From positions 62,001-126,000 of the forward strand of contig JAHDIF010000001.1 of assembly GCA_020630915.1 (NCBI GenBank): a DNA stretch of 64,000 nucleotides, written 5' to 3'. This DNA is from Dokdonia sp. Its GTDB lineage: Bacteria; Bacteroidota; Bacteroidia; Flavobacteriales; Flavobacteriaceae. The stretch's first letter is position 1. Each line of letters opens with the position of its first letter. Position numbers and translations under genes: made by a program. The notes beneath the pieces are model-generated. The model was not told where the DNA came from, did not search any database, and saw nothing but the letters and a program-made list of their open reading frames with translations. Shown here in pieces: positions 8,343-18,124 of this stretch.

Positions 8343-9038
8343 TCAATCAATTAAATTATCAGTCCCTAGATAATCATCATTTTTATTATAGTACCAGGCA
8401 CGATTCTTAGGCATTTTAATGTCCTTTACCAGTATTTCATCAGAAAGTAATATATATTCACCTGTTTTCTCATCCTCGCTCTTAAAGAACTGGTATACCT
8501 CCATTGCGTAGGTTTCGGGATTAAAATAAAATTGCCAAATATCCGATCCTACTTCATTATCATAAGCAACTCTCAAAACGAGATACTCTTTGCCTTTAAA
8601 CGTAGTTTTTGTAACCGAAGGATCAATATTTGTTCCAGGATCTTTAAGCTTCATAGGAAGACCATATAAGTAGGTGTAGTAGTTTCTAAACATGACGGTT
8701 CGATCGCATTGTGCATCATAGGTAGATGAGTTTACAACCTTCCCTTCCTCGTCGGTAAAACGACATTGAGTTCCAGCAATCTCCCGAAACGTCTTTTTAC
8801 CGTCTTGTACAGAGCTTACATTAAAGAATTCTTTGGGCAAATCTATGGTTACAATACTTTCACGATCTGTCATAGCGGGACCCGCAAATTGTAGTTTTAA
8901 TTCTCCCGCAAAAGTTTCCCAATTTCCGTTAGGGTCGTGATAGGCGATGGCTTTTTCCAACAACGCAGCTCCTGTAAGATTTTGTGCGATGATAGTATAT
9001 GTTGCAAGCCACAAAAATAGTGATACGATGTATTTCAT
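8343..9038 (-). CDS. Secreted protein of unknown function (DUF6503-like)
   Basis: A 231-residue exported protein from ATG 9038. I preferred this over the start at 9068 because MKYIVSLFLWLATYTIIAQN is a clean signal peptide, whereas the longer form puts ten residues in front of it. The mature part is a beta-rich domain resembling the DUF6503 family, with GNWETFAGELKLQF near its start and FYFNPETYAMEVYQFFKSED near its end, like lipid-carrier or outer-membrane-linked beta-sandwich proteins. It lies downstream of the gldN terminator and so is probably transcribed separately. The function is unknown. Confidence 0.7.
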   Translation of the reverse strand: MKYIVSLFLWLATYTIIAQNLTGAALLEKAIAYHDPNGNWETFAGELKLQFAGPAMTDRESIVTIDLPKEFFNVSSVQDGKKTFREIAGTQCRFTDEEGKVVNSSTYDAQCDRTVMFRNYYTYLYGLPMKLKDPGTNIDPSVTKTTFKGKEYLVLRVAYDNEVGSDIWQFYFNPETYAMEVYQFFKSEDEKTGEYILLSDEILVKDIKMPKNRAWYYNKNDDYLGTDNLID

Positions 9039-9117
9039 AATATGATTATTAGAGAGGAGAAGATACATTAATAATACTATTAATTTAAGTCATTCATTTC
9101 AACCAAGAAACATAAAA

Positions 9118-9147
9118 AAACCGCCTTCGTAATTACGAAGGCGGTTT
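9118..9147 (-). terminator. Terminator after gldKLMN
   Basis: A perfect 30-nt palindrome: arms AAACCGCCTTCGTAA and TTACGAAGGCGGTTT with no spacer. The A run to its left reads as a T run on the minus strand, so it should end the gldKLMN transcript, 21 nt past gldN. Confidence 0.85.
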
Positions 9148-9167
9148 CAATTATTCAAACAGAATTA

Positions 9168-10058
9168 CTAGTAATTCCAAAGGTCTTGTTCTAGATCTCG
9201 AATACGTTCTTTAATGCGATTAGACTCTAAGAGCTGCATCATCGCATTGTTATTAATGTATTCTTTTACTTGTCTATCACCTTGCACATTATCTTCTCTG
9301 TAGATCGTACCATTAAATCGCCTACTATTAAGTAAATGATCAAAGGAAATAGGCATTGATGTATTCTTTCTATTAAAAGCTTTAGCCTTATGAAGAACAT
9401 CTCGTGCTCCTGGGAACCATACCCAAAAAAGTTCGATATCTTCTTGTTGGCCTTCATCTAGAAAGTTAACGTCACCAGATACTGGCGCAAACCCAAGTAA
9501 ACGATACTTAAGCTCACCTTGACGCTTATCTACATACCAATAGCCACGCATGTGGTATGCATTAATATCGTAAGCGGTGATGCGCTTTGTTTCGATATTA
9601 TAATCTGAAATAGGCAAACCTTCATTCAATTCTCTATAACCATCATCCGTAGTATCAGTTTTAACTAATGCTGCAGCGATGTCATCAAACGTAATTTTCT
9701 CTGTAAAATATGAATCTGAATAAATAGCGTCTATTTCTCCATTATTAACAGCCTTTACAACTACATCATATAATGATCTTCTGTCAGATCCTATGTTCAT
9801 AGTGTCTACAGGGTAGTATAACGGAAAATTAACACGTTCATCTAGATCAACAACTTCCCACGTATTTTTTGCCCATAGGACATCACGCTTTTCTACATAC
9901 CCATAAGGTAATGGAGAGTCATTATCATTAGCCTCTTGCTCATCTGTGATCTCAAACATTTCTTCTGGAGTCTTCGCGTTCAAGATATTTCCTTGAGCAA
10001 AGACAGGTGCAGAAAGTAAAAGACCTAAGGCTACTAAGATTGCATTTTTAAGATTCAT
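9168..10058 (-). CDS. gldN: Type IX secretion / gliding motility protein GldN
   Basis: Periplasmic component of the type IX secretion system that forms, with GldK, rings under the outer membrane. It has 296 residues; the signal peptide MNLKNAILVALGLLLSAPVF ends at AFAQ. The mature chain has typical GldN phrases: PYGYVEKRDVLWAKNTWEVV, LDERVNFPLYYPVD and WVWFPGARDVLHKAKAFNR. Last gene of gldK-gldL-gldM-gldN, 12 nt after gldM and followed by a terminator. Length is normal for flavobacterial GldN. Confidence 0.95.
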   Translation of the reverse strand: MNLKNAILVALGLLLSAPVFAQGNILNAKTPEEMFEITDEQEANDNDSPLPYGYVEKRDVLWAKNTWEVVDLDERVNFPLYYPVDTMNIGSDRRSLYDVVVKAVNNGEIDAIYSDSYFTEKITFDDIAAALVKTDTTDDGYRELNEGLPISDYNIETKRITAYDINAYHMRGYWYVDKRQGELKYRLLGFAPVSGDVNFLDEGQQEDIELFWVWFPGARDVLHKAKAFNRKNTSMPISFDHLLNSRRFNGTIYREDNVQGDRQVKEYINNNAMMQLLESNRIKERIRDLEQDLWNY

Positions 10059-10070
10059 AATTTGTTCTTA

Positions 10071-11642
10071 TTAGTTTGTCAACTCAATGATAACAGGCGA
10101 TACTTTACGTAGCTTGTAACCTGAGTTTCCTTGTATTTGTGCTTTAATATCAAATATCTGTACTGCAGCACCTCTCTTTGCTTTTCTCAAAGCACTTTTA
10201 GCCTGCGCATTTAATCTTGTTCCTTGTACTTGAACTGTTGCAGCACCAGGAGCTTTAAACTTAAAGCTCGTTACTTTTAGATTTAGATCAAAATCAAAAT
10301 CAACTAAGGCTGCACCCACAGGAGCACTACCTACAGCTTCTCTAGACATTTTAAGATTACCAGAATCATCATTACGCATTGTACCTGTAGGTCGTGGAAT
10401 ATCTTTGATACGGAAAGTAGCCTTATCGCTCACTGGTCCTCCACCGTCAGGTAGTGTCGCATTTACACTTATCGTAACTTCTTTACCTGTGCCAGGACTC
10501 ATAGTATAGGCATTTCCTGATTTTCTACTTAAACTACCAGATGAAGCTCTAGCATTTACTTTATTAGGATCCAATCCTGCAAAATCAATTGTCATTGGGT
10601 TAACAACCCCACGATAGACAACGTTCATTTTGTCTGCAGCGATAGTAGCTGAATTAGGCTTAGCTATGGTAGTCCACTTTTGATCTACTGGCACTTCTAC
10701 CTCTTTACCATCTTGTAAGAAAATGAGATTACCAGTAATCTTGTGATCTCCAACTCCTCCTGATCCTACTTTTAATTTAACACGACCACCTTCAAACTCA
10801 TATCTATCCCCGATCGGTCTTCCGTCAACTAAAAGCTCAACTCTCTCTGGCTTTGTAGATTCATCTACACGTCCTAAAGAAATTGTTCCGTCAAAAGTTT
10901 CTCCCGAATAGAAAGCACCTTTCTTTTGAGTCATCACAGTTGTATAGTTTTGCTCATTAATATTAGTAAGTGCCTTTAAGTTTCCTGACAACAATTTAGC
11001 ATATAACTCATTCTCAACGACTTTGATATCGTTTTGCATCTGTGTCATCTTAGTTATTGAAGATACCATCGGAAATCCTACGAAATGATAGTTAATGTAA
11101 TCTTTTTTAATACCCTCAGAATCTGGAACATCTTCTGTTGAAAAATCTGTTTTAATCTGCTCAGCTAATTCTGGATTAGTATCTCCTATAAGTGCAACCA
11201 TACCATTACGGTATGCGTCTACTTTATCTAAGAATTCCTGACCTCTCGCAGATATTTTTCCACTTTTATAGTAAGTTTCATCTAGATACTGGGTTTTGTC
11301 CATAGACTCGAAATCCAATCTATCTTCAACTTTATTACCAGCAAAAATATCTTCTTTTTGAGAATCTAAGTAATCGTAGAGTGTTTTGGACAAATCCGAT
11401 GCAGATTGAGCAGTTGCTGCTGCAGTTTTAAACTCTTCGTTCTCTCCAGACTTTGCCTTCAAATTATTTAGAGCTAAGTCATTCTTAGTTGCAAAACTGC
11501 TATTAGCTCTATCTAATTTTGAATTAATCGATCCAAATGCCGATAACACTTCCTTCGACATATTTAATGCAAGCATCGCTATAAACACTAAATACATCAG
11601 GTTAATCATTTTCTGCCTTGCAGATAATTTTCCTCCTGCCAT
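10071..11642 (-). CDS. gldM: Type IX secretion motor protein GldM
   Basis: Inner-membrane-anchored rod of the T9SS motor. It has 523 residues. The start MAGGKLSARQKMINLMYLVF runs into one membrane helix (about residues 12-32, FIAMLALNMSKEVLSAFGS), followed by an all-helical periplasmic domain and three beta domains, as known for GldM. The helix packs with those of GldL to form the proton-driven motor. The gene lies 48 nt after gldL and 12 nt before gldN in the standard order. No sign of damage. Confidence 0.96.
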   Translation of the reverse strand: MAGGKLSARQKMINLMYLVFIAMLALNMSKEVLSAFGSINSKLDRANSSFATKNDLALNNLKAKSGENEEFKTAAATAQSASDLSKTLYDYLDSQKEDIFAGNKVEDRLDFESMDKTQYLDETYYKSGKISARGQEFLDKVDAYRNGMVALIGDTNPELAEQIKTDFSTEDVPDSEGIKKDYINYHFVGFPMVSSITKMTQMQNDIKVVENELYAKLLSGNLKALTNINEQNYTTVMTQKKGAFYSGETFDGTISLGRVDESTKPERVELLVDGRPIGDRYEFEGGRVKLKVGSGGVGDHKITGNLIFLQDGKEVEVPVDQKWTTIAKPNSATIAADKMNVVYRGVVNPMTIDFAGLDPNKVNARASSGSLSRKSGNAYTMSPGTGKEVTISVNATLPDGGGPVSDKATFRIKDIPRPTGTMRNDDSGNLKMSREAVGSAPVGAALVDFDFDLNLKVTSFKFKAPGAATVQVQGTRLNAQAKSALRKAKRGAAVQIFDIKAQIQGNSGYKLRKVSPVIIELTN

Positions 11643-11690
11643 GTCTTTATATTTTTAAAGTTAGTTATTAGTTATAGTAACTAACGTTAA

Positions 11691-12323
11691 TTATTTAGAC
11701 ATTGCAGATAACATACCTCCATAAACTCCATTTAATGAAGAAAGGTTTGTTGCAAGACTTTCCATTTGTTCTTTAAGTTTTCCTGCATTTGCAGTTACTT
11801 GCTCATTGATCTCTGCCTGACGGCTAGAAGACTCTACTTGTACTTTGTACAAACTGTTTAAAGATTCCATTTGCGCTGCTGCCAATGCCATCTCTTCACT
11901 ATACTTCTTTGTAGAGCTCATTGCTTCGGCCGTAGGAGCCATTCCTTTTGCAGCCCCTTCGAAGCTACGGATGCTATCTCCAAGACTTGTCATCAATTCT
12001 GAATCTATCTTAGCTCCTTTAAGCATTTCATCTAATTTTTTAGATAAAAGACCTTCTGCATCTTGAGGCGCTTCTTTTCCTTTTTTTCCTTTTCCTTGCC
12101 CTCCAGCAAGTTCTGGATACACTAATGACCAATCTAGATCTTCTTCAACTGACTCAAATGCGGATACAACAAATACTGCTGCCTCAGTTAATAGTCCTAT
12201 AATAAGCATCTCGTTCCCATAAGGCCAGTGCATAATTTTAAAAAGTGCACCAACGATAACAACCGCTGCTCCAAGTCCGTAGACCATATTCATTAATTTC
12301 TTTCCAGATTTTGACTTTGCCAT
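11691..12323 (-). CDS. gldL: Type IX secretion motor protein GldL
   Basis: Inner-membrane stator-like protein of the T9SS/gliding motor, 210 residues. Two membrane helices near the N terminus (about 12-30 and 36-56) contain KIMHWPYGNEMLIIGLLTEA; the acidic residue in the second helix is the one tied to proton use in this family. The rest is a cytoplasmic coiled coil rich in Glu, Ser and Met. Placed between gldK and gldM on the minus strand. Length and layout are normal. Confidence 0.96.
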   Translation of the reverse strand: MAKSKSGKKLMNMVYGLGAAVVIVGALFKIMHWPYGNEMLIIGLLTEAAVFVVSAFESVEEDLDWSLVYPELAGGQGKGKKGKEAPQDAEGLLSKKLDEMLKGAKIDSELMTSLGDSIRSFEGAAKGMAPTAEAMSSTKKYSEEMALAAAQMESLNSLYKVQVESSSRQAEINEQVTANAGKLKEQMESLATNLSSLNGVYGGMLSAMSK

Positions 12324-12395
12324 AATAATAGTTTTTAGTTTAGTTAAGTTTTAATTTAGTTAAGTATTCAATATATAATTGGGGTAATATATTCT

Positions 12396-13766
12396 CTATT
12401 TAGGTGCTTTACGCATATTCACTTTTTCGTCAATACCCATAAAATCTTGCACTGTACGGAAACCTATGTAGCTACGTGCACTGTCTTGATATTCATAATC
12501 ACGCGAACTTACTTGCAAGAAATAAGCAACGTCTTTCCAAGAACCTCCACGTATTACTTTCCTTCTATTGTTAGGATCGTTTACATTAGGATTAATAGTA
12601 GACATATACTCATAAGAATTAGGATCGTAAGAAGATGCTACCCACTCTGCTACATTACCTGCCATATTGTATAGGTTGTAATCATTAGGCTCGTAAGCAT
12701 CTGCCTCCACAGTGTATAAAGCTTGATCAGCTCCATAATCACCTCTAAGAGGCTTAAAGTTTGCTAAGAAACATCCTCTATCATTTTTAGCATACGGACC
12801 TCCCCAAGGGTAATCTCCACCTTCTAGACCCCCACGAGCAGCATACTCCCACTCTGCTTCACCAGGTAATCTAAAACGATTTACGTATTGTCTCTTTTTA
12901 GTTTTTTGATAAGAATTCTTATACAATGTCCTCCACTCACAAAAAGCTTTTGCCTGCATCCAGCTTACCCCTACAACAGGATACTCTCCATAAGCATCGT
13001 GCCAGAAATAATCATTGTGCATAGGTTCATTATAAGAATATGCAAAGTCCTTTACCCATACAGTAGTGTCTGGATATACCTTTACTTTTTCAGTCTTAAT
13101 GTAGTCCTTGCGCTTCCCGCCTTTTTCACGAGCCGCCGCTTCTATATCTAAATACGTGTATCTAAACTCTAATTTATCAACATCAATAGTACGTTGTCCA
13201 TTGTATGCCTCTTCCATGGGAATATACATCGTATCCATCACTTCAGAGTAATACTCATCTGGATATTCTGAAGTATCCCAAAGAATATCAATATCCTTAT
13301 TGAGCTTTCTACCTTCAAACCCAGTTTCTCCCAGACCATAGTAGTTATCATACATATATTGCTCATACGGTGTCATATTATCTGGATCTGCATCACTAAA
13401 TGCATAATCTCCAATACCACCACTTCCAGGAGTCTCTCCCAGTTCATCCGCAAGAATAGCAAGCTTTGTTCTAACAGTAGAATCTCTTACCCATTCCACA
13501 AATTGTCTGTACTCAGCGTTTGTGATTTCGGTTTCGTCCATGTAGAAAGAACGAACTGTTACCGTTTTTGTAGGGGCATCCTCTACGGCAGCAAGATCGT
13601 CATCACTTTTACCCATGATAAAAGCACCACCAGAGACTAGTGTCATACCATAAGGCTTTTCAGGGTTCCATCGCTTGCCTTTTACGCCAACAAGCTCTCC
13701 GCGATCTCCACTGCTACAACTAGACAGCACAGCAATTATCGCAATAAATGCAACACACTTTTTCAT
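12396..13766 (-). CDS. gldK: Type IX secretion lipoprotein GldK
   Basis: Outer-membrane lipoprotein that forms the T9SS periplasmic ring with GldN. It has 456 residues, N-terminal SPII signal MKKCVAFIAIIAVLSSCSSG, then a formylglycine-generating-enzyme (SUMF1/FGE-like) fold: MTLVSGGAFIMGKSDDD, DETEITNAEYRQFV, NMAGNVAEWVASSYDP and RKVIRGGSWKDVAYF. In this family the fold is structural, not catalytic. First gene of gldKLMN on the minus strand, so the promoter should lie in the ~110-nt AT-rich gap at 13767-13874; I could not fix its boxes. Confidence 0.96.
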   Translation of the reverse strand: MKKCVAFIAIIAVLSSCSSGDRGELVGVKGKRWNPEKPYGMTLVSGGAFIMGKSDDDLAAVEDAPTKTVTVRSFYMDETEITNAEYRQFVEWVRDSTVRTKLAILADELGETPGSGGIGDYAFSDADPDNMTPYEQYMYDNYYGLGETGFEGRKLNKDIDILWDTSEYPDEYYSEVMDTMYIPMEEAYNGQRTIDVDKLEFRYTYLDIEAAAREKGGKRKDYIKTEKVKVYPDTTVWVKDFAYSYNEPMHNDYFWHDAYGEYPVVGVSWMQAKAFCEWRTLYKNSYQKTKKRQYVNRFRLPGEAEWEYAARGGLEGGDYPWGGPYAKNDRGCFLANFKPLRGDYGADQALYTVEADAYEPNDYNLYNMAGNVAEWVASSYDPNSYEYMSTINPNVNDPNNRRKVIRGGSWKDVAYFLQVSSRDYEYQDSARSYIGFRTVQDFMGIDEKVNMRKAPK

Positions 13767-13874
13767 ACTTTTTAGGTTAAGTTTTCTAGATTTAAGGACG
13801 TAAACCTATTTATTTATTTCCAAATAAACAATTTATTTACCTAAAACCTTCAATCTATTATTCGTTACTACTGG

Positions 13875-15041
13875 TTATACTTCGTTCTTTTTACGCGCCT
13901 TATACCATCTTTCTGGGATACTCTGGTTACAAGCATCAAGATAGTCTTGGTAGGTGCAAGGTAATAACGTGTGCCTTTTTAATTTATTATTCAATCCAGA
14001 AATAAATGGTATTTCTATCCACCATCTCTGTGTTTTTTCGCTTTTATAAAACGTAAGCACCTCTTCTTCAATAGGTACTTGGTAAGTTAAGAAATTATTT
14101 TTCTCTATATCTAGATTTTCGCTTGCGCGAAAATTCACACCCTCCACAAAATACCAGATCACCTGAGCCACTAGCATGGCAGCCTTTTCTTCTTGTGCGT
14201 CATTTTTATATTCAAAAACTCCAAAAGCTGAAACCCGATCACTAATACCTGCATATCTCGCAATGGCACAAATTTCTTTACCATCAAAACCATTAGGCGC
14301 CTTATTATGCCGATAGCTAAGCTCGCTACTCTTAATAGCTCCCATATCAATACCCACTACATCTGCATCTCGCATTACAGGCTCTACGATTTCTAGATTT
14401 GCCGAGACATTACCTAACCTATAGGCATCAAAATGAAGTTTCTTCATCAGATCGATCTCCTCTTGAGGATTGAAATATGTCTGAAAACCAATATTACTAT
14501 AATTAAAGAGATTGTAAGGTTGATCTACAATAATCTTTCCTACATAAGAATTATTTGCGATTGGTTTTGTCGAATCCCCAAGATCAAAACAGTGATCTAC
14601 ATTTACCAGATTTACCATTTGATCTAATTGATCATAAGCTCTATATATAGGATACATGAGATCGTGACTTCCTCCTATAAATACAGGGATAATATTTTTC
14701 TTCACTAAAAACTGCGTCACTTCTTTTACAGCGAAGTATGTATCTTCTACACTATCCCCTTTATCTATATCGCCTAAATCAGCAATGGTTGTATGCCAGT
14801 TTCCTGGAAAAAGTTCATATAGAGCTCTTCTAATCTCTGTGTATGACAATGTTTCTCCTAGGTTATTAGGATCTCGCCTGTTTTCGCGTAAGCCTATTAA
14901 AGCTATTTGAATACCCTCAAGACTAGGAAAACCCTTTTGCTCGCTATGAATGTGTATTGCATTACCTAAACACTGGTAATGCATTAACTGTACGTGTGCT
15001 AGCGCTACATCTGCTACGGGTAGCAAATAATCTAAGATCAT
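13875..15041 (-). CDS. Arginase-fold (formimidoylglutamase-like) protein with altered metal site
   Basis: A 388-residue member of the ureohydrolase fold, usually labelled formimidoylglutamase in flavobacteria. The first metal motif is present as FIGGSHD. The second, normally DAHxD, reads NVDHCFD, so Cys stands where the ligand His should be and His is one place early. The third, normally DxD, reads VVGIDMGAI, with Gly for the second Asp. I infer weak or lost Mn binding, so this may be a non-catalytic relative. No other histidine-degradation gene is nearby. It lies 3 nt after topA and upstream of gldK on the same strand. Confidence 0.8.
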   Translation of the reverse strand: MILDYLLPVADVALAHVQLMHYQCLGNAIHIHSEQKGFPSLEGIQIALIGLRENRRDPNNLGETLSYTEIRRALYELFPGNWHTTIADLGDIDKGDSVEDTYFAVKEVTQFLVKKNIIPVFIGGSHDLMYPIYRAYDQLDQMVNLVNVDHCFDLGDSTKPIANNSYVGKIIVDQPYNLFNYSNIGFQTYFNPQEEIDLMKKLHFDAYRLGNVSANLEIVEPVMRDADVVGIDMGAIKSSELSYRHNKAPNGFDGKEICAIARYAGISDRVSAFGVFEYKNDAQEEKAAMLVAQVIWYFVEGVNFRASENLDIEKNNFLTYQVPIEEEVLTFYKSEKTQRWWIEIPFISGLNNKLKRHTLLPCTYQDYLDACNQSIPERWYKARKKNEV

Positions 15042-15044
15042 AGG

Positions 15045-17537
15045 TTATTTCTTTTTTGCAGTCGCCTTTTTACGTGTGATCTTTTTCTTTTTAGGAGCAT
15101 TTTTCTCAATTATAGCTTTCACCTCATCCAGGGTTAATTTTGCAGCATCAACCGTTTTAGGTAACTCTATCTTAGTCTTTCCTTTAATAATATTGGATCT
15201 ACCCCATCTAGCTTTCTCCACACGAATCCCTTCTTCTTCAAAGTTATGGATTACTTTATCGATCTCTTTTTGCTTCTTTACTTCAATAAGCTCTACAATA
15301 TCTGCATCAGAAAGATTGTCAAAATCGTATTTCTTATTGACATTGATAAACATTCCGTTCCACTTTATAAATGGACCGAACCGTCCTGTACCTTTTTGCA
15401 CAGGAAGGTCTTCATACATATATATAGGAGCATCTGCCTTTTGTTTTTCTTTGATGAGCTCTACTGCCTCCTCAAAATCTACCTGCATAGGATCTCTACC
15501 CTTAGGCAGGGACACAAATGCCTTTCCAAACTTCACATAAGGACCATAACGTCCATTATTTACAGACACCTCTTCTCCTTCGTATTCTCCAAGATCTTTA
15601 GGAAGTTTAAAGAGATCCATTGCCTCTTCGTACGTGATACTACTTAACTGCTGATCGGGACTGAGGCTCGCAAATTTAGGCTTCTCTTCGTCCTCTACGG
15701 AACCTATTTGAACCATAGGTCCAAATTTTCCTAAGCGCACGCTCACGGGTTTTCCAGATTCTGGATCTGTTCCTAGCACACGTTCTCCCACTTCACGCTC
15801 GGCATTTTGCTCTACATCTTTTACATGCGGGTGAAAGTCTTTGTAAAAGTCCTTCATCATCTTCGTCCACTCCTGCTTTCCTTCGGCTATCTCATCAAAG
15901 TCTTGCTCTACTTTTGCCGTAAAGTTGTAATCCAATATATTTTCAAAATGATTTACTAAAAAATCATTTACTACCATTCCTACATCTGTAGGAACAAGTT
16001 TACCTTTATCAGACCCTACGGTCTCAATTAATTGTTTTTCCTTTACGTTTCCACCCTTGAGGGTAAGCACATCATAAGAACGCTCTTTACCATCTACCAT
16101 TCCTTTTTCGACATACTTTCTATTCTGGATGGTTGTAATGGTAGGCGCATAGGTAGATGGTCTTCCTATTCCTAACTCTTCTAACTTTTTTACGAGAGAA
16201 GCCTCTGTATATCTATAGGGAGGTCTCGTAAATCGCTCTGTTGCGGTGATATAAGAGTTATCTAATGACTCACCTTCTTTAAGTGCAGGCAACAACCCAG
16301 TCTCTTCTTGATCTTCGTCATCACTACCTTCTAGGTATACTTTTAAGAATCCTTCAAATTTAAGAACCTCTCCATTTGCGGTAAGATTATCTGTACCCGC
16401 AGAAGATGCTATTTGCACATTCGTACGTTCCAACTGCGCCTCACTCATTTGAGAGGCAATTGCCCTCTTCCAGATAAGTTCGTACAAACGAGCTTGATCT
16501 CGATCTATATTTACACTGTGTTTAGAAAAATCTGTAGGTCTGATCGCTTCATGCGCTTCTTGGGCTCCTTTTGATTTTCCTTTATAATTGCGCTCTTTGC
16601 TAAAACTTTCTCCGTAAGCTGTAAGAATTTCTTCTTTGGCGGCATTTTTTGCATCTACAGATAAGTTTACACTGTCTGTTCTCATATATGTAATGAGTCC
16701 AGCTTCATAAAGACGCTGTGCCATAGTCATTGTCTTACTTACCGAAAAATACAATTTTCTACTTGCCTCTTGTTGCAAGGTAGACGTAGTAAATGGCGGT
16801 GCTGGAGACTTCTTAGCCGGTTTTGTTGTAAGCGCTGCCACTTTAAATTGTGCCGTCGCGTTTTTAGATAAAAAAGATTCCGCTTCTTTTTTAGAAGTAA
16901 TATTTTTAGGAAGTTTCGCTTTAAATGACTTGCCAGCTTCATTTTTAAACTCGGCATCTATTCTATACGAGGCCTGTGCATTAAATTTTTGAATCTCACG
17001 CTCACGCTCTACAATAAGACGAACGGATACAGATTGTACACGCCCCGCAGAAAGACCTCCTTTTACCTTCCTCCAGAGCACAGGAGACAATTCATATCCT
17101 ACCAGTCTATCGAGCACGCGTCGTGCTTGTTGAGCGTTTACTAGATCATAATCAATCTTACGAGGATTCTCGATAGCTCTTTTAATTGCCGTCTTTGTAA
17201 TCTCATGAAAAACAATACGCTTTGTGCGCTCTGGATCCAGGTCTAGTGCCTGTTCTAGGTGCCAAGCAATGGCTTCTCCCTCACGATCCTCATCACTTGC
17301 GAGCCATACCATTTCGGCTTTTTTTGCCAGATCTTTTAGTTTCTTTACAACTTTCTTCTTGTCATCAGAAACTTTATAGTTGGCCTTAAAATCACCGTCT
17401 ACATTTACTCCAAGTTCTTTAGATGGCAGATCTGCTATGTGACCAAAACTACTCTCAACCTTATAATCAGGTCCTAAAAATTTTTCTATTGTTTTGGCCT
17501 TTGCGGGTGACTCCACAATGACTAGATTCTTTGCCAT
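15045..17537 (-). CDS. topA: DNA topoisomerase I
   Basis: Type IA topoisomerase that relaxes negative supercoils, 830 residues. The N-terminal Toprim domain begins KNLVIVESPAKAKTIEKFLG and has the acidic motif ASDEDREGEAIAWHL; the nucleophile is the Tyr in GLITYMRTDSVNLS. The C terminus has no Cys4 zinc fingers. It carries topoisomerase C-terminal repeats (NGRYGPYVKFG, TGRFGPFIKWNG) and a Lys-rich tail. Stop lies 3 nt from the arginase-fold gene, which is probably co-transcribed. Confidence 0.97.
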   Translation of the reverse strand: MAKNLVIVESPAKAKTIEKFLGPDYKVESSFGHIADLPSKELGVNVDGDFKANYKVSDDKKKVVKKLKDLAKKAEMVWLASDEDREGEAIAWHLEQALDLDPERTKRIVFHEITKTAIKRAIENPRKIDYDLVNAQQARRVLDRLVGYELSPVLWRKVKGGLSAGRVQSVSVRLIVEREREIQKFNAQASYRIDAEFKNEAGKSFKAKLPKNITSKKEAESFLSKNATAQFKVAALTTKPAKKSPAPPFTTSTLQQEASRKLYFSVSKTMTMAQRLYEAGLITYMRTDSVNLSVDAKNAAKEEILTAYGESFSKERNYKGKSKGAQEAHEAIRPTDFSKHSVNIDRDQARLYELIWKRAIASQMSEAQLERTNVQIASSAGTDNLTANGEVLKFEGFLKVYLEGSDDEDQEETGLLPALKEGESLDNSYITATERFTRPPYRYTEASLVKKLEELGIGRPSTYAPTITTIQNRKYVEKGMVDGKERSYDVLTLKGGNVKEKQLIETVGSDKGKLVPTDVGMVVNDFLVNHFENILDYNFTAKVEQDFDEIAEGKQEWTKMMKDFYKDFHPHVKDVEQNAEREVGERVLGTDPESGKPVSVRLGKFGPMVQIGSVEDEEKPKFASLSPDQQLSSITYEEAMDLFKLPKDLGEYEGEEVSVNNGRYGPYVKFGKAFVSLPKGRDPMQVDFEEAVELIKEKQKADAPIYMYEDLPVQKGTGRFGPFIKWNGMFINVNKKYDFDNLSDADIVELIEVKKQKEIDKVIHNFEEEGIRVEKARWGRSNIIKGKTKIELPKTVDAAKLTLDEVKAIIEKNAPKKKKITRKKATAKKK

Positions 17538-17661
17538 ACTTCCTTTTTTTTCGGATTACAAAAGTAGCGCAAATATTTAATTTCCAATTTTTAAATTGAA
17601 AATACTGGGCTTTGCTCAAAGCGGAGGCCTATAAAAAACGTGTGTGATTTTGTGGGTTTGC

Positions 17662-17675
17662 GCTTTCGCGAAAGC
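17662..17675. repeat. GCTTTCGCGAAAGC palindrome
   Basis: Exact copy between topA and the small truncated lipoprotein gene, about 28 nt past the stop of the latter on the minus strand. Confidence 0.95.
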
Positions 17676-17702
17676 ATAAAAGGCATTTTTTTAAACAGTT
17701 AT

Positions 17703-17987
17703 TTACTGCCCTAAACTCCAAAGTGTTTTTGGGTTTTTTAAATCAAAAACACTATCCAGATGGGATATAAAGGTATCGGTAGCACATGAGTTCATTGCAA
17801 GATCACCTGCTAGCAACGTCATATCGTATTTTGTAAAATCAAAGGAGTATAAGAGCTTATAAATACTATCATTAGACTCAGTACGCGTGTGAGATATATA
17901 GATATTGGAGGCAGCGACATCTGTATCAACCTTACTACAAGATACGATTACTAAAAGAAAAACGACCCCAAAACAAACCTTATGCAC
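17703..17987 (-). pseudogene. Small lipoprotein, probably truncated metallophosphoesterase
   Basis: 94 residues with SPII signal MHKVCFGVVFLLVIVSCSKV. The chain ends DMTLLAGDLAMNSCATD ... KTLWSLGQ. This resembles the first part of a calcineurin-like phosphoesterase, where a GD motif is followed some 30 residues later by GNHD; here the frame stops exactly where GNHD would begin. The next 165 nt toward topA contain no continuation in any frame that I can see, only a palindrome copy. I infer a 5' remnant of a longer gene. The alternative is a genuine small lipoprotein. Confidence 0.5.
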
Positions 17988-18055
17988 AGTGCAGCTTTAA
18001 AAAATTCTAAAGTAATGAAACTAACACCTACATTAAATTAAAAGAAAACTGACAC

Positions 18056-18087
18056 TTTGTCATAATTACTTATTCAACGTATCTTTG
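18056..18087 (+). promoter_or_regulatory. Bacteroidota-type promoter for miaB
   Basis: TTTG at 18056-18059 and TATCTTTG at 18080-18087, spacing 20 nt. It matches the -33/-7 consensus and lies about 37 nt upstream of the miaB start. Confidence 0.7.
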
Positions 18088-18124
18088 CACGATCATTGAC
18101 AATAAATAGGAGTCAATACGCCAC

